64,000 bases of DNA from Hellea sp039977295 (GTDB lineage Bacteria; Pseudomonadota; Alphaproteobacteria; Caulobacterales; Maricaulaceae), in contig JBDWDN010000012.1 in the NCBI GenBank assembly GCA_039977295.1, positions 558,001 to 622,000 of the forward strand. Reading direction: 5' to 3'. The position numbers were made by a program, and so were the translations under genes. This document shows, piece after piece, positions 24,438 to 31,964 of this stretch. The stretch's first letter is position 1. Every line of letters begins with the position of its first letter. Under the pieces are notes generated by a model, which saw only the letters and a program-made list of their open reading frames with translations, was not told where the DNA came from and ran no database searches.

Positions 24438-24914
24438 ATGAAACGCTTTATTTTATCTGCTTTATTTGTCTCATTGGCGGGGTCTGCTTTTGCGCAGACA
24501 TCTAAAGATGACGTTGTTGACTTTGGCGCGCCTGTGCCTTTGACCGTTGTGTCTGAAGGCGCGAGCCACACATTCATGATTGAACGCGCCGTAACACTTG
24601 ATCAGCAAGCGCGCGGCATGATGTTCCGTGAAAGCATGGATCCTGATAGCGGAATGTTGTTTGAATTTGACGAGCCAAAGATTGCGACGATCTGGATGAA
24701 GAATACACCCTTGCCGCTAGATATAATTTTTGTGCGGTCAAATGGTAAAATTCTCAAAATTGAGCATATGGCCCAACCCTATAAACTTCGCAGTGCATCA
24801 TCGGAAGCGATTGTCGCCGCAGTGCTTGAATTACAGGGCGGGCGCAGCAAGGAACTCGGCATTATGCCAGGAGATGTCGTAAAGCATGCATTTTTTGGCA
24901 CAGAAGCCGAATAA
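24438..24914 (+). CDS. DUF192 domain secreted protein
   Basis: This 158-residue protein has a Sec signal peptide (MKRFILSALFVSLAGSAFAQ) and a DUF192 domain: FMIERAVTLDQQARGMMFRE, GMLFEFDEPKIATIWMKNTP with the conserved W-M-K-N-T, LPLDIIFVRSNGKIL and LELQGGRSKELGIMPGDVV. DUF192 proteins are small beta-barrels, some exported; their function is not established. It is probably an independent gene between the protease hairpin and tRNA-Pro. Confidence 0.9.
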   Translation: MKRFILSALFVSLAGSAFAQTSKDDVVDFGAPVPLTVVSEGASHTFMIERAVTLDQQARGMMFRESMDPDSGMLFEFDEPKIATIWMKNTPLPLDIIFVRSNGKILKIEHMAQPYKLRSASSEAIVAAVLELQGGRSKELGIMPGDVVKHAFFGTEAE

Positions 24915-24919
24915 CAGGC

Positions 24920-24947
24920 TTGCCTTTTAAATCTGGGTGGTTATGAA
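24920..24947 (+). promoter_or_regulatory. Promoter of tRNA-Pro(UGG)
   Basis: TTGCCT (24920-24925), a 16-bp spacer and TATGAA (24942-24947) end 14 bp upstream of the tRNA gene. Confidence 0.5.
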
Positions 24948-24961
24948 GCCCATGCCTTAGT

Positions 24962-25038
24962 CGGGGCGTAGCGCAGCCTGGTAGCGCACCTGTTTTGGGA
25001 ACAGGGGGTCGCAAGTTCGAATCTTGCCGCCCCGACCA
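24962..25038 (+). tRNA. tRNA-Pro (anticodon UGG)
   Basis: Acceptor CGGGGCG/CGCCCCG, D stem GCGC/GCGC, anticodon stem CCTGT/ACAGG with loop TTTGGGA (anticodon TGG), T stem GCAAG/CTTGC around TTCGAAT, discriminator A and encoded CCA at 25036-25038. It is the second proline isoacceptor of the window. Confidence 0.97.
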
Positions 25039-25041
25039 TTC

Positions 25042-25069
25042 AAAAACCTCCACATAAGTGGGGGTTTTT
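25042..25069 (+). terminator. Intrinsic terminator after tRNA-Pro(UGG)
   Basis: AAAAACCTCCAC pairs with GTGGGGGTTTTT (one T-G wobble) around an ATAA loop, starting 4 bp after the tRNA. The T tract is part of the stem, so it could work on both strands. Confidence 0.85.
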
Positions 25070-25148
25070 GTCGTTTTGGGGAGTGGTTTTTGCGAAGGCT
25101 TTGAGCACATTTGGGTATTCCATGCTAGACGCCTAGACCTGCGTTGAA

Positions 25149-25184
25149 AGACCTGAGCTAAATCCCTGTATTAGCTCAAGGTCT
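25149..25184 (+). other. Long hairpin upstream of the HerA-like gene
   Basis: AGACCTGAGCTAA pairs with TTAGCTCAAGGTCT across a 9-nt loop, a 13-bp stem with one bulged A, ending 95 bp before the ATPase start. Further AGACCT copies flank it (about 25135 and 25204), and a GTTAC-C-GTAAC palindrome sits at 25249-25259. The 210-bp gap (25070-25279) holds no gene. It could be an operator, an mRNA leader element or a small RNA end. Confidence 0.45.
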
Positions 25185-25279
25185 GAAATCTTAAATGGAG
25201 TTCAGACCTTAGTTTTTGGTAAGGCTTTGATAACCCTAAAACCCTAATGTTACCGTAACCTTGGGAATTGGGGAATCGA

Positions 25280-27241
25280 ATGACGGCAGCAACTCTAGCA
25301 AATCGGGCTCAAGTACAGCCTGCAGCGCAAGCCTATAAACGTGTCGAAATAGGGCGTGTTTTGACTGTTGGCTCCTCTGTGGCCGTTATGTCGATCAATA
25401 AGTCTATTATCCGTAATGGCCAACTTCATATGGCGCAAATCGGCACTATCCTTAAGATTCTGACGAGTAAATCCATTGTTGTCGCCATGGTGTCATCGCT
25501 TAAAATCGGCGCAAGCGATGAGGAGGGTATGGGCGATGGTTGCTTAGCTAACCTCAATATATTGGGAGAGATAACGACAAACCCGACGACCAAAGAAACT
25601 AAGTTTTTCAGAGGTGTGCGGTCTTTTCCTGTTTTAAATGAAGCGATTTATAACATGTCGCCCGAAGACTTGCGGCTAATCTTTAATAAGGAAAAATCAC
25701 CTTGTATCGAAATTGGCCGGCTTCAACAAGATAACTCGATCATTGCCAAAGTGCGCACAGATGATTTGCTCTCGAAGCATTTCGCTATTTTAGGATCAAC
25801 CGGTTCGGGTAAGTCCTGTACTGTCGCGCTTGTCCTCCAGGCTATCCTAAAAGAAAACATGATGGCACATGTCGTGCTGTTCGATCCGCATAATGAATAC
25901 TCCAAAAGCTTCGGGGATATGGCCGAAGTCATCAGTAATGATTCGCTCGATATTCCGCTCTGGATGTTTGATTTTGTTGAAACGGCTGAGCTTTTGACAA
26001 GTGACATTGAAGATCATGCCCGTGCTGAAGTCGATGTCCTTCACGATATACTGCTTAAGGCCAAGCGGCTGTATGATCGGTCGATGAAAAAAGGCGACAC
26101 ATCCTCGCAAACCAAGATGGATGATGTAGAGGCAGATCTACAGCGCGCGTCGCATATTACGCTAGACTCGCCTGTGCCTTACCGTATTCGCGATGTCTTG
26201 AAACTTCTCGACCATCAAATGGGTAAGCTTGAAAATAACTCTAATCTCGGCCCTTATAAGCGGCTTAAGCGCCGCATCCAGATGTTGATGGCTGACCCGC
26301 GTTATCAATTTATATTTCGCAATCAAGCGTCTCCGCTTCCTATTGAGAATTTGGTTGGACGTATTTTCCGTATTCCTGTTGCGGGTAAGCCAATTTCTAT
26401 ACTCGATTTCTCAGGAATTCCCTCCGAAGCTTTGAATGTAGTCGTATCCGTTGTCGCCCGACTAGCTTTTGAACTCGCAACATGGTCGGAGCGCCGTCTG
26501 CCTGTGTTGTTGGTTTGCGAAGAGGCCCATAGATATATTCCTGCAGATAAAAGCCTGGGTTTCCACTCAACGCGGCGTATTATTGGCCGTATTGCCAAGG
26601 AAGGCCGTAAATATGGCGTGTCTTTAGGGATTATTTCACAGCGCCCTTCGGAGTTAGAAGCGTCGACGCTTTCGCAATGCTCGACGATTTTTTCTATGCG
26701 GCTGTCCAACGAACTCGATCAAAACTTTGTCCGAGCCGCCGTTCCAGATGGCGCCGCAGAGCTTCTATCATTCCTGCCATCACTTGGCACAGCGGAAACG
26801 ATGGTTTTTGGCGAATCAGTAAACCTTCCAATGCGGATTATTTTGAATACACTCGAAGAAGAATATCGTCCTCATAGTTCATCAGCGGAATTTACCGACC
26901 TTTGGAACCGTCCAGATGTTACCCCGCAATTCATGGAAACTGTATTCGAACGCTGGCGGGCGCGTAGCCTCGGTAAAAACACAAAACAAACTTCGGCGAT
27001 ACCCGCGGCGAGAGCTAAGAGCACGGTTCAGTCAGTGAGGCATAACCTTCGACAGCAAGCCCAGTCTGCGCCCGCCGCGGCTCACCAGACTGCCAGCCAA
27101 ACGACACAGCAAGCCGCGCAAAGTCCGGTGACGGCTTCAACGGCACAAATGCGTCAGCGCTTACAGAGCGTCGCGTCCAAGCCCTCTAGTCTTGCAGATG
27201 TAAAATCGATGCTTAATACGGCTTTTAATCGCGATATGTAA
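25280..27241 (+). CDS. HerA/DUF87-like ATPase
   Basis: This 653-residue protein belongs to the FtsK-HerA P-loop superfamily. An N-terminal HAS-barrel-like part (IGRVLTVGSSVAVMSINK) precedes the ATPase with Walker A GSTGSGKSCTVAL (Lys178) and Walker B LPVLLVCEEAHRYIP (Glu414/415), plus GRIAKEGRKYGVSLGIISQR with the sensor Gln and arginine-finger region. The last ~100 residues are a low-complexity Ala/Gln/Ser tail. ATG 25280 has GGGGAA upstream; a TTG at 25268 is possible. HerA hexamers pump or translocate DNA with the NurA nuclease in archaea, but no nurA-like gene is present. In alphaproteobacteria this is a stand-alone gene of unknown role. Confidence 0.85.
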   Translation: MTAATLANRAQVQPAAQAYKRVEIGRVLTVGSSVAVMSINKSIIRNGQLHMAQIGTILKILTSKSIVVAMVSSLKIGASDEEGMGDGCLANLNILGEITTNPTTKETKFFRGVRSFPVLNEAIYNMSPEDLRLIFNKEKSPCIEIGRLQQDNSIIAKVRTDDLLSKHFAILGSTGSGKSCTVALVLQAILKENMMAHVVLFDPHNEYSKSFGDMAEVISNDSLDIPLWMFDFVETAELLTSDIEDHARAEVDVLHDILLKAKRLYDRSMKKGDTSSQTKMDDVEADLQRASHITLDSPVPYRIRDVLKLLDHQMGKLENNSNLGPYKRLKRRIQMLMADPRYQFIFRNQASPLPIENLVGRIFRIPVAGKPISILDFSGIPSEALNVVVSVVARLAFELATWSERRLPVLLVCEEAHRYIPADKSLGFHSTRRIIGRIAKEGRKYGVSLGIISQRPSELEASTLSQCSTIFSMRLSNELDQNFVRAAVPDGAAELLSFLPSLGTAETMVFGESVNLPMRIILNTLEEEYRPHSSSAEFTDLWNRPDVTPQFMETVFERWRARSLGKNTKQTSAIPAARAKSTVQSVRHNLRQQAQSAPAAAHQTASQTTQQAAQSPVTASTAQMRQRLQSVASKPSSLADVKSMLNTAFNRDM

Positions 27242-27297
27242 TTTACAGCGGGCCCAAGGCGGGTTAATGCGAGAGTCTATTCGTCTTGGAGCGTCAC

Positions 27298-27600
27298 ATG
27301 TTGGCAAAAATCTATCAACCATCACCGTCTGCCATGACCTCTGGTCGTGCAAAGCGGCATTGGGTGTTGGAATTTACGGGTAAGTCCGCAGGTGTGATTG
27401 ATCCCCTGACAGGCACTACACGATCCACTGATGTTCGTTCGCAATTAGATTTAAAGTTTGACACACTAGACGAAGCTGTGGCTTATGCTAAAGCGAACGG
27501 AATTCCGCACCAAGTCGTGCAGAGCCAGAAGATGAAACGCATTCCACGCTCTTATGCAGAAAATTTTGCTTTTGACAGAAAGCTTCCTTGGACGCATTAG
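27298..27600 (+). CDS. ETC complex I accessory subunit (NDUFS4-like)
   Basis: This 100-residue protein is homologous to the mitochondrial complex I subunit NDUFS4 (family ETC_C1_NDUFS4) and found in alphaproteobacteria. Signatures are ARIYxP-like AKIYQPSPSAMTSGRAKRHW, VLEFTG, DPLTGTTRSTDVRSQLDLKF, DEAVAYAKANGI and KRIPRSYAENFAFDRKLPW. It attaches to NADH:quinone oxidoreductase near the NADH-binding arm. ATG 27298 is preferred to a TTG at 27286. The nuo genes are not in the window. A perfect -35 for the following tRNA-Arg lies in its last codons. Confidence 0.9.
   Translation: MLAKIYQPSPSAMTSGRAKRHWVLEFTGKSAGVIDPLTGTTRSTDVRSQLDLKFDTLDEAVAYAKANGIPHQVVQSQKMKRIPRSYAENFAFDRKLPWTH
27572..27600 (+). 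promoter_or_regulatory. Promoter of tRNA-Arg embedded in the upstream gene
   Basis: A perfect TTGACA (27572-27577), a 17-bp spacer and CATTAG (27595-27600) end 10 bp before the tRNA. The -35 lies inside the last codons of the NDUFS4-like gene and the -10 covers its stop codon. Confidence 0.65.
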
Positions 27601-27610
27601 TCAATCTTTC

Positions 27611-27687
27611 GGGTCCGTAGCTCAACTGGATAGAGCAGCCGCCTTCTAAGCGGCAGGTTGCAGGTTCAAGTCCTGCCGGGCCCGCCA
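27611..27687 (+). tRNA. tRNA-Arg (anticodon UCU)
   Basis: Acceptor GGGTCCG/CGGGCCC (one T-G wobble), D stem GCTC/GAGC, anticodon stem GCCGC/GCGGC with loop CTTCTAA (anticodon TCT), T stem GCAGG/CCTGC around TTCAAGT, discriminator G and encoded CCA at 27685-27687. It decodes AGA/AGG. Confidence 0.97.
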
Positions 27688-27696
27688 CATTTACGC

Positions 27697-28908
27697 TTAT
27701 CTATAATGTGCATCCATGAAATCAAGGAAAGCTGGCCAGTCTTCTTTGACGACGCCATGCGTTCCTGGGCGCATCCAGAACGCAATATCGGCGCTCGGGT
27801 CAAATGCCGTGAGAGTTGATTGGCGAAGGCCCTCGGAGCCGAAAAGCTTATAGACGGGTGTTGCGCCTTGCGCGGCTCTGAACGCCCCTTCTGGGTCAGA
27901 CCAAACATCACGCTTAGCATTGCCGAGCAATATAGGACGCGGCGCAATGAGGGCCAGCAATTGGTGCTGATCGACTGTGAGGGCACTCTCTTGATAGGCA
28001 GGTGTGAACCAATGCGGGTAACCTTCTGTAATGGCCGCTACCGTTTCCCCTTTTTTGTCTCGGGAAAGCGAAGCTCCGCCTGTCCCAGACTGATGGGCAA
28101 TTGCGCCGTCAATGCTTGGGTCGAAGGCAGCCGCAACGAGGGCGGACTTACCGTAACGAGAATGCCCATAAGTGATTGTTTTCGAAATGCGAGGATCGGT
28201 TTTAAGGTAATTGGAAAGCGACGAGAACTGATAGGCCCACGCCCCTACGGCGCCCAAGGGATGCGCTTTTGAAGGCGAGGCGAGATTAAGCTGCGCGTAG
28301 CGCTCGGAATTGTCGGGGAATGCCGTATTCGGGAAGATGACGGCGAGGGCGTATCCTCGCTCCATAATCATATCGATCGGCGGGGTGGTGATATAGCGGC
28401 CAAAAAAGTAACCAAAGACGTCGGACATCATACCGTCGCCGCTACAATCAAACTGTATGTCACGAGGTATTGTCAGGCCCTCTATGGGTATAACATCATG
28501 ATTGGGACAGAAGTTTTCCATCATGATTATCGGCGTAGGGCCTTTGGGGGTTAACGGCGTAAGAATAACAGCGGTATATTCAGGGCCGAACGCCGTCTTC
28601 AAAACGACTTCCTCTATATTAGCTTTGAAATTATGCTCTTCGATTGTCTTGGAGCTCAAAAGAGACGTCTCGAAGTCTTTCGGTATAACGCCGTAAATCT
28701 GCGTCTCAAAGGCGCGCTTTATATTTCGTTTTTGAGTGTCCCATTCCTCTAACGTCGCCGCGCTTATGACGGGCTGCGCCGCTATGCCCTTAGGGTTACT
28801 CGGCGCTGTCATCATTAAAGTTCGCGTGCCAGCGCAGGAGGATAAAAGCCCAAAGATGATGAGGCAAAAAAGTCCTAGCCAGACGCGTTTCAACTTAAGA
28901 AATCGCAT
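27697..28908 (-). CDS. Alpha/beta-hydrolase lipoprotein, glucuronoyl-esterase (CE15)-like
   Basis: This 403-residue predicted lipoprotein has signal peptide RVWLGLFCLIIFGLLSSCAG (lipobox LSSC). The core matches the CE15 glucuronoyl esterase/acetyl-xylan esterase-like hydrolases: the nucleophile elbow YGHSRYGKSALVAAAFDPSI with Ser in GHSRxGK, HQSGTGGASLSR, and a late His (PGTHGVVKEDWPAF). CE15 enzymes cleave ester bonds between lignin and glucuronoxylan; here the substrate is inferred only from fold similarity. It overlaps metC by 14 bp and ends the cysK-sseA-metC operon, an unusual neighbour for sulfur metabolism. Its end lies 10 bp from the convergent tRNA-Arg. Confidence 0.8.
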   Translation of the reverse strand: MRFLKLKRVWLGLFCLIIFGLLSSCAGTRTLMMTAPSNPKGIAAQPVISAATLEEWDTQKRNIKRAFETQIYGVIPKDFETSLLSSKTIEEHNFKANIEEVVLKTAFGPEYTAVILTPLTPKGPTPIIMMENFCPNHDVIPIEGLTIPRDIQFDCSGDGMMSDVFGYFFGRYITTPPIDMIMERGYALAVIFPNTAFPDNSERYAQLNLASPSKAHPLGAVGAWAYQFSSLSNYLKTDPRISKTITYGHSRYGKSALVAAAFDPSIDGAIAHQSGTGGASLSRDKKGETVAAITEGYPHWFTPAYQESALTVDQHQLLALIAPRPILLGNAKRDVWSDPEGAFRAAQGATPVYKLFGSEGLRQSTLTAFDPSADIAFWMRPGTHGVVKEDWPAFLDFMDAHYR

Positions 28909-30037
28909 TAAAGGCCTGCTTTATATCATCTTTTAAGTCTTCCATCGCTTCTAAGCCGCAGGCGAAGCGCACAAGGGGGCCGCCAAGAGACTCGCTTGCG
29001 CTGCGCTTTAATTGAGGGTCGCAATGGATGCAGAGGCTCTCAAAACCGCCATATGAGAAGCCTATGCCAAATAGGTTAAGGGCATTTACAAAGGCGACCA
29101 CCTCTTCTTTGGAGCAAGGTTTAAAGACCACACTAAAAATACAGCCGCCGCCTGTAAAATCGCGTTTCCAAATGGCATGGTCAGGGTGTGTCGGATGAGC
29201 AGGATGCAAGACGCGCTGCACTTTTGAATGTGTGCTGAGCCAGTTTGCAAGGGCAAGACTCGTGGCTTCTTGTTGCCGAAAACGCGGCACAACCGTGCGA
29301 AATCCCCGCAAGATTTGATAGGCGTCGTCAGGGGATGACGCGTTACCTAGATATTTGGCCGTTAGAGCAACTTGATCGGCGAGGGCTTTCGAGCGGCTCA
29401 CCGCTGCGCCGCTCATTGTATCGCTATGCCCGCCAAAATATTTAGTCGCCGCATGGCAGCTAATGTCAACGCCGTGTTTTAAGGGATTAAAGGTCAAACC
29501 TGCCGACCATGTATTATCAATTATTGTCGTAATGCCATGGGCTTTCGCTACTTTTACAATAGCGGGAACGTCTTGAACTTCGAAGCTAAGAGAGCCTGGG
29601 CTTTCTAGGAGAATAACGGATGTGTTGGGGCGAATGAGAGAGTCTATATTTGCGCCGATTCGGGGGTCATACATTTCGGTTTCGACGCCCATTTTCTTCA
29701 AATAGCCATCGCAGAAATATCGTGTAGGCCCATAAGAGGAATCAGTTAGAAGAATATGATCGCCTGTCTTAACCTGGGAGAGAATAGGATAGGTGCAAGC
29801 GGCAAGCCCTGATGGAAATAACGAGGTGCCCGCGCCGCCTTCGAGGTGATTAAACGCGGCCTTAAGAGCGTCATGAACATCCGCGCCGTGACGGCCATAG
29901 CCGCGCACATCTGTGCGGTAGAGGTCTTCGGCCTTGTTAAATAAGAGCGTTGAGGCCCGCGTAATATCTGGATTAACCGCTGTGCCTAGGCCTGCTTTGG
30001 GGCGGGAGATATGCGTAAATTCTGTTTCTTTTTTCAT
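28895..30037 (-). CDS. metC: Cystathionine beta-lyase / Cys-Met PLP enzyme
   Basis: This PLP enzyme of the Cys/Met metabolism family has 380 residues from ATG 30037; that start lies 1 bp after the sseA stop, whereas an ATG at 30115 would overlap sseA by 77 bp and add non-homologous residues. Signatures: YGRHGADVHDALKAAFNHLE, SGLAACTYPILSQV, DNTWSAGLTFNPLKHGVDI and the PLP-lysine HAATKYFGGHSDTMSG. The STLLF / YGRxG start and the DNTW site are typical of cystathionine beta-lyase, which splits cystathionine into homocysteine, pyruvate and ammonia. Gamma-lyase or synthase activity cannot be excluded from sequence. Confidence 0.88.
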   Translation of the reverse strand: MKKETEFTHISRPKAGLGTAVNPDITRASTLLFNKAEDLYRTDVRGYGRHGADVHDALKAAFNHLEGGAGTSLFPSGLAACTYPILSQVKTGDHILLTDSSYGPTRYFCDGYLKKMGVETEMYDPRIGANIDSLIRPNTSVILLESPGSLSFEVQDVPAIVKVAKAHGITTIIDNTWSAGLTFNPLKHGVDISCHAATKYFGGHSDTMSGAAVSRSKALADQVALTAKYLGNASSPDDAYQILRGFRTVVPRFRQQEATSLALANWLSTHSKVQRVLHPAHPTHPDHAIWKRDFTGGGCIFSVVFKPCSKEEVVAFVNALNLFGIGFSYGGFESLCIHCDPQLKRSASESLGGPLVRFACGLEAMEDLKDDIKQAFNAIS

Positions 30038-30038
30038 A

Positions 30039-30857
30039 TCAAATCTCAATCGCGGCGCCGCTTGCGCCCCATTCTGTCCAGGAGCCATCGTAAAGGCGGA
30101 TGTCTTCTGCGCCAAGTCTGTAAAATATAAAGGCTAATGCTGCGGCCGTTATGCCAGAGCCACAGCTAGTTATTATGGGTTTGGATAGGTCAATACCCGC
30201 GCCGCCGACCATTTCAGCAAGCTCTGCTAGGCCTTTCAAATGCATCTCGGATGTGCGTGTCTGGGTGAAAGGTAGGCTCAGGCTCCCCGGGATATGTCCT
30301 GAACGTAGACCAGCACGCGGCTCTGGCGCCGTCCCGTAAAATCGGCCCGTAGACCTGGCATCCACAATCTGAGGCCCTGAGGGTAATAGGGCTATGATCT
30401 CGTCTTTCGATATTGCGCCGGATAAGGGCGCTTGAGGCTTATAATCTGTGCGCGTTTTCTGCTGAGCCGGCTTAGATGAAATATCGTGACCGGCTTTTAT
30501 CCAAGCGGGTAATCCGCCGTCCAAGATGGATATATTGCGGTGACCAAACATGCGAAATGTCCACCAAACGCGCGGCGCGGCGCGAAAACCATGCCTATCG
30601 TAAACGACGATGTGATCGGTGTTGCTGAGGCCCATTTTTGAGACCTCCGATGTAAACGTATTTGCAGATGGCAGCATATGTTTCATGGAGGAGGTGAGGT
30701 CCGCGATGGCGTCGACGTCAAAAATGCTGGCGCCAGGAATATATTGACCCTCAAGCGGATTGGGCTCGCCGGGCATCACCCATGTTCCGTCCAGGACTTT
30801 TACATCATTGCGGCCTAAATTCAGGCCGAGCCAATCTGCTGTAACTAACAAATCCAT
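30039..30857 (-). CDS. sseA: 3-mercaptopyruvate sulfurtransferase
   Basis: This two-domain rhodanese has 272 residues. The N-terminal domain (about 1-140; DGTWVMPGEPN, VVYDRHGFRAAPRVWWTF) lacks the active Cys, as usual, and the C-terminal domain carries the active loop SCGSGITAAALAF. CGSGxT identifies the mercaptopyruvate rather than thiosulfate type. The enzyme transfers sulfur from 3-mercaptopyruvate to thiol acceptors. Its start overlaps cysK by 13 bp and its stop nearly touches metC, so the three are translationally linked in a cysteine/sulfur operon. Confidence 0.92.
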   Translation of the reverse strand: MDLLVTADWLGLNLGRNDVKVLDGTWVMPGEPNPLEGQYIPGASIFDVDAIADLTSSMKHMLPSANTFTSEVSKMGLSNTDHIVVYDRHGFRAAPRVWWTFRMFGHRNISILDGGLPAWIKAGHDISSKPAQQKTRTDYKPQAPLSGAISKDEIIALLPSGPQIVDARSTGRFYGTAPEPRAGLRSGHIPGSLSLPFTQTRTSEMHLKGLAELAEMVGGAGIDLSKPIITSCGSGITAAALAFIFYRLGAEDIRLYDGSWTEWGASGAAIEI

Positions 30858-31840
30858 GGCGGTACAGGCAGTCCCTTCTCACGGAGGAACTCAGGATTGT
30901 AGACTTTGGACTGATAACGCTGACCGTAATCGCAGAGAATAGTGACAATCGTATGCCCCGGTCCCATTTCGCGCGCCATGCGAATAGCGCCCGCAACATT
31001 GATACCAGAGGAGCCGCCAAGACAGATGCCTTCAAGTTGATTGAGTTCAAAGATAACTTCTAGCGCTTCTTTATCCGAAATTTGGTAAGCCTTATCGACA
31101 ATGATATCCTTTAAGTTCTCTGTAATGCGGCCTTGGCCGATCCCTTCGGTAATCGAGCCGCCTTCTGCTTCCAAAGTTCCATTATTGAAATAGCTGAACA
31201 TTTTAGAGCCAAATGGGTCCGCAACGCCGATCTGAATCGTTGGATTACGCGCTTTGAGAGCTAAGGAAACTCCGCCTAAAGTTCCGCCCGACCCAACGGC
31301 GCAGATAAAGCCATCGACTTTGCCATTTGTTTGCTCGAAAATTTCGGGGCCTGTCGTATGAACATGCGCGTCACGATTGGCTGTATTGTCAAATTGATTA
31401 GCCCAAATTGCATTTGGCGTCTCTTTTGCGAGCCGCTCGGAAAAATGGACATAGTTATTTGGGTTAGCATAAGGGACAGCGTCAACTTCGATAAGTTCCG
31501 CACCCAGCAATTTTACGGCATCTTTCTTTTCTTGGCTTTGCGTGCGGGGCATAACGATCTTACAGCGGTAGCCAAGCGTAGAACACACCATGGCTAAGCC
31601 AATCCCTGTATTGCCAGCCGTGCCTTCGACAACAACGCCGCCGGGCTGGAGGGAGCCGTCTGCCTCAGCAGCACGTATGATGTTGATTGCGGCGCGGTCT
31701 TTCACGGACTGACCCGGATTTAGAAATTCGGCTTTACCAAGAATTTCACAACCCGTCAGCTTTGACGCCCCGTTAAGGCGAAGCAGCGGGGTATTACCAA
31801 TTAAGTCAAGGACGGTAGAAGCGGCCACGATAGTCTCCAT
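30845..31840 (-). CDS. cysK: Cysteine synthase A (O-acetylserine sulfhydrylase)
   Basis: CysK makes cysteine from O-acetylserine and sulfide with PLP. The 331-residue protein has VLDLIGNTPLLRLNGASKL, the PLP-lysine in NPGQSVKDRAAINII, EGTAGNTGIGLAMVCSTLGY, AVGSGGTLGGVSLAL and LCDYGQRYQSKVYNPEFLRE. The EGTAGNTG version of the substrate loop is common in alphaproteobacterial CysK. It is the first gene of the minus-strand sulfur operon and is divergent from kdsA across 124 bp. An inverted repeat AAATTAT-8-ATAATTT (31869-31890) lies in that gap and could be an operator for either side. Sulfide would come from the CysI/CysH operon at 49-53 kb. Confidence 0.92.
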   Translation of the reverse strand: METIVAASTVLDLIGNTPLLRLNGASKLTGCEILGKAEFLNPGQSVKDRAAINIIRAAEADGSLQPGGVVVEGTAGNTGIGLAMVCSTLGYRCKIVMPRTQSQEKKDAVKLLGAELIEVDAVPYANPNNYVHFSERLAKETPNAIWANQFDNTANRDAHVHTTGPEIFEQTNGKVDGFICAVGSGGTLGGVSLALKARNPTIQIGVADPFGSKMFSYFNNGTLEAEGGSITEGIGQGRITENLKDIIVDKAYQISDKEALEVIFELNQLEGICLGGSSGINVAGAIRMAREMGPGHTIVTILCDYGQRYQSKVYNPEFLREKGLPVPPWIC

Positions 31841-31964
31841 TTTACGTTACACTACAGCTAATCAATTGAAATTATATCGCAACATAATTTGAGCGTTCCC
31901 GTGTGAAATATCGTATTTTTTTCATCACAACTATGTTAGTCCGCGTCAAATTAAGGATTTTCTC

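Noticed and set aside
25233..25247. Telomere-like ACCCTAAAACCCTAA
   Set aside because: Only two units, in a bacterial intergenic region; most likely chance in an AT-rich leader.
31841..31964. S-box/SAM riboswitch or other sulfur riboswitch before cysK
   Set aside because: The gap is only 124 bp and shared with kdsA; no conserved riboswitch core is recognisable, only a short inverted repeat.
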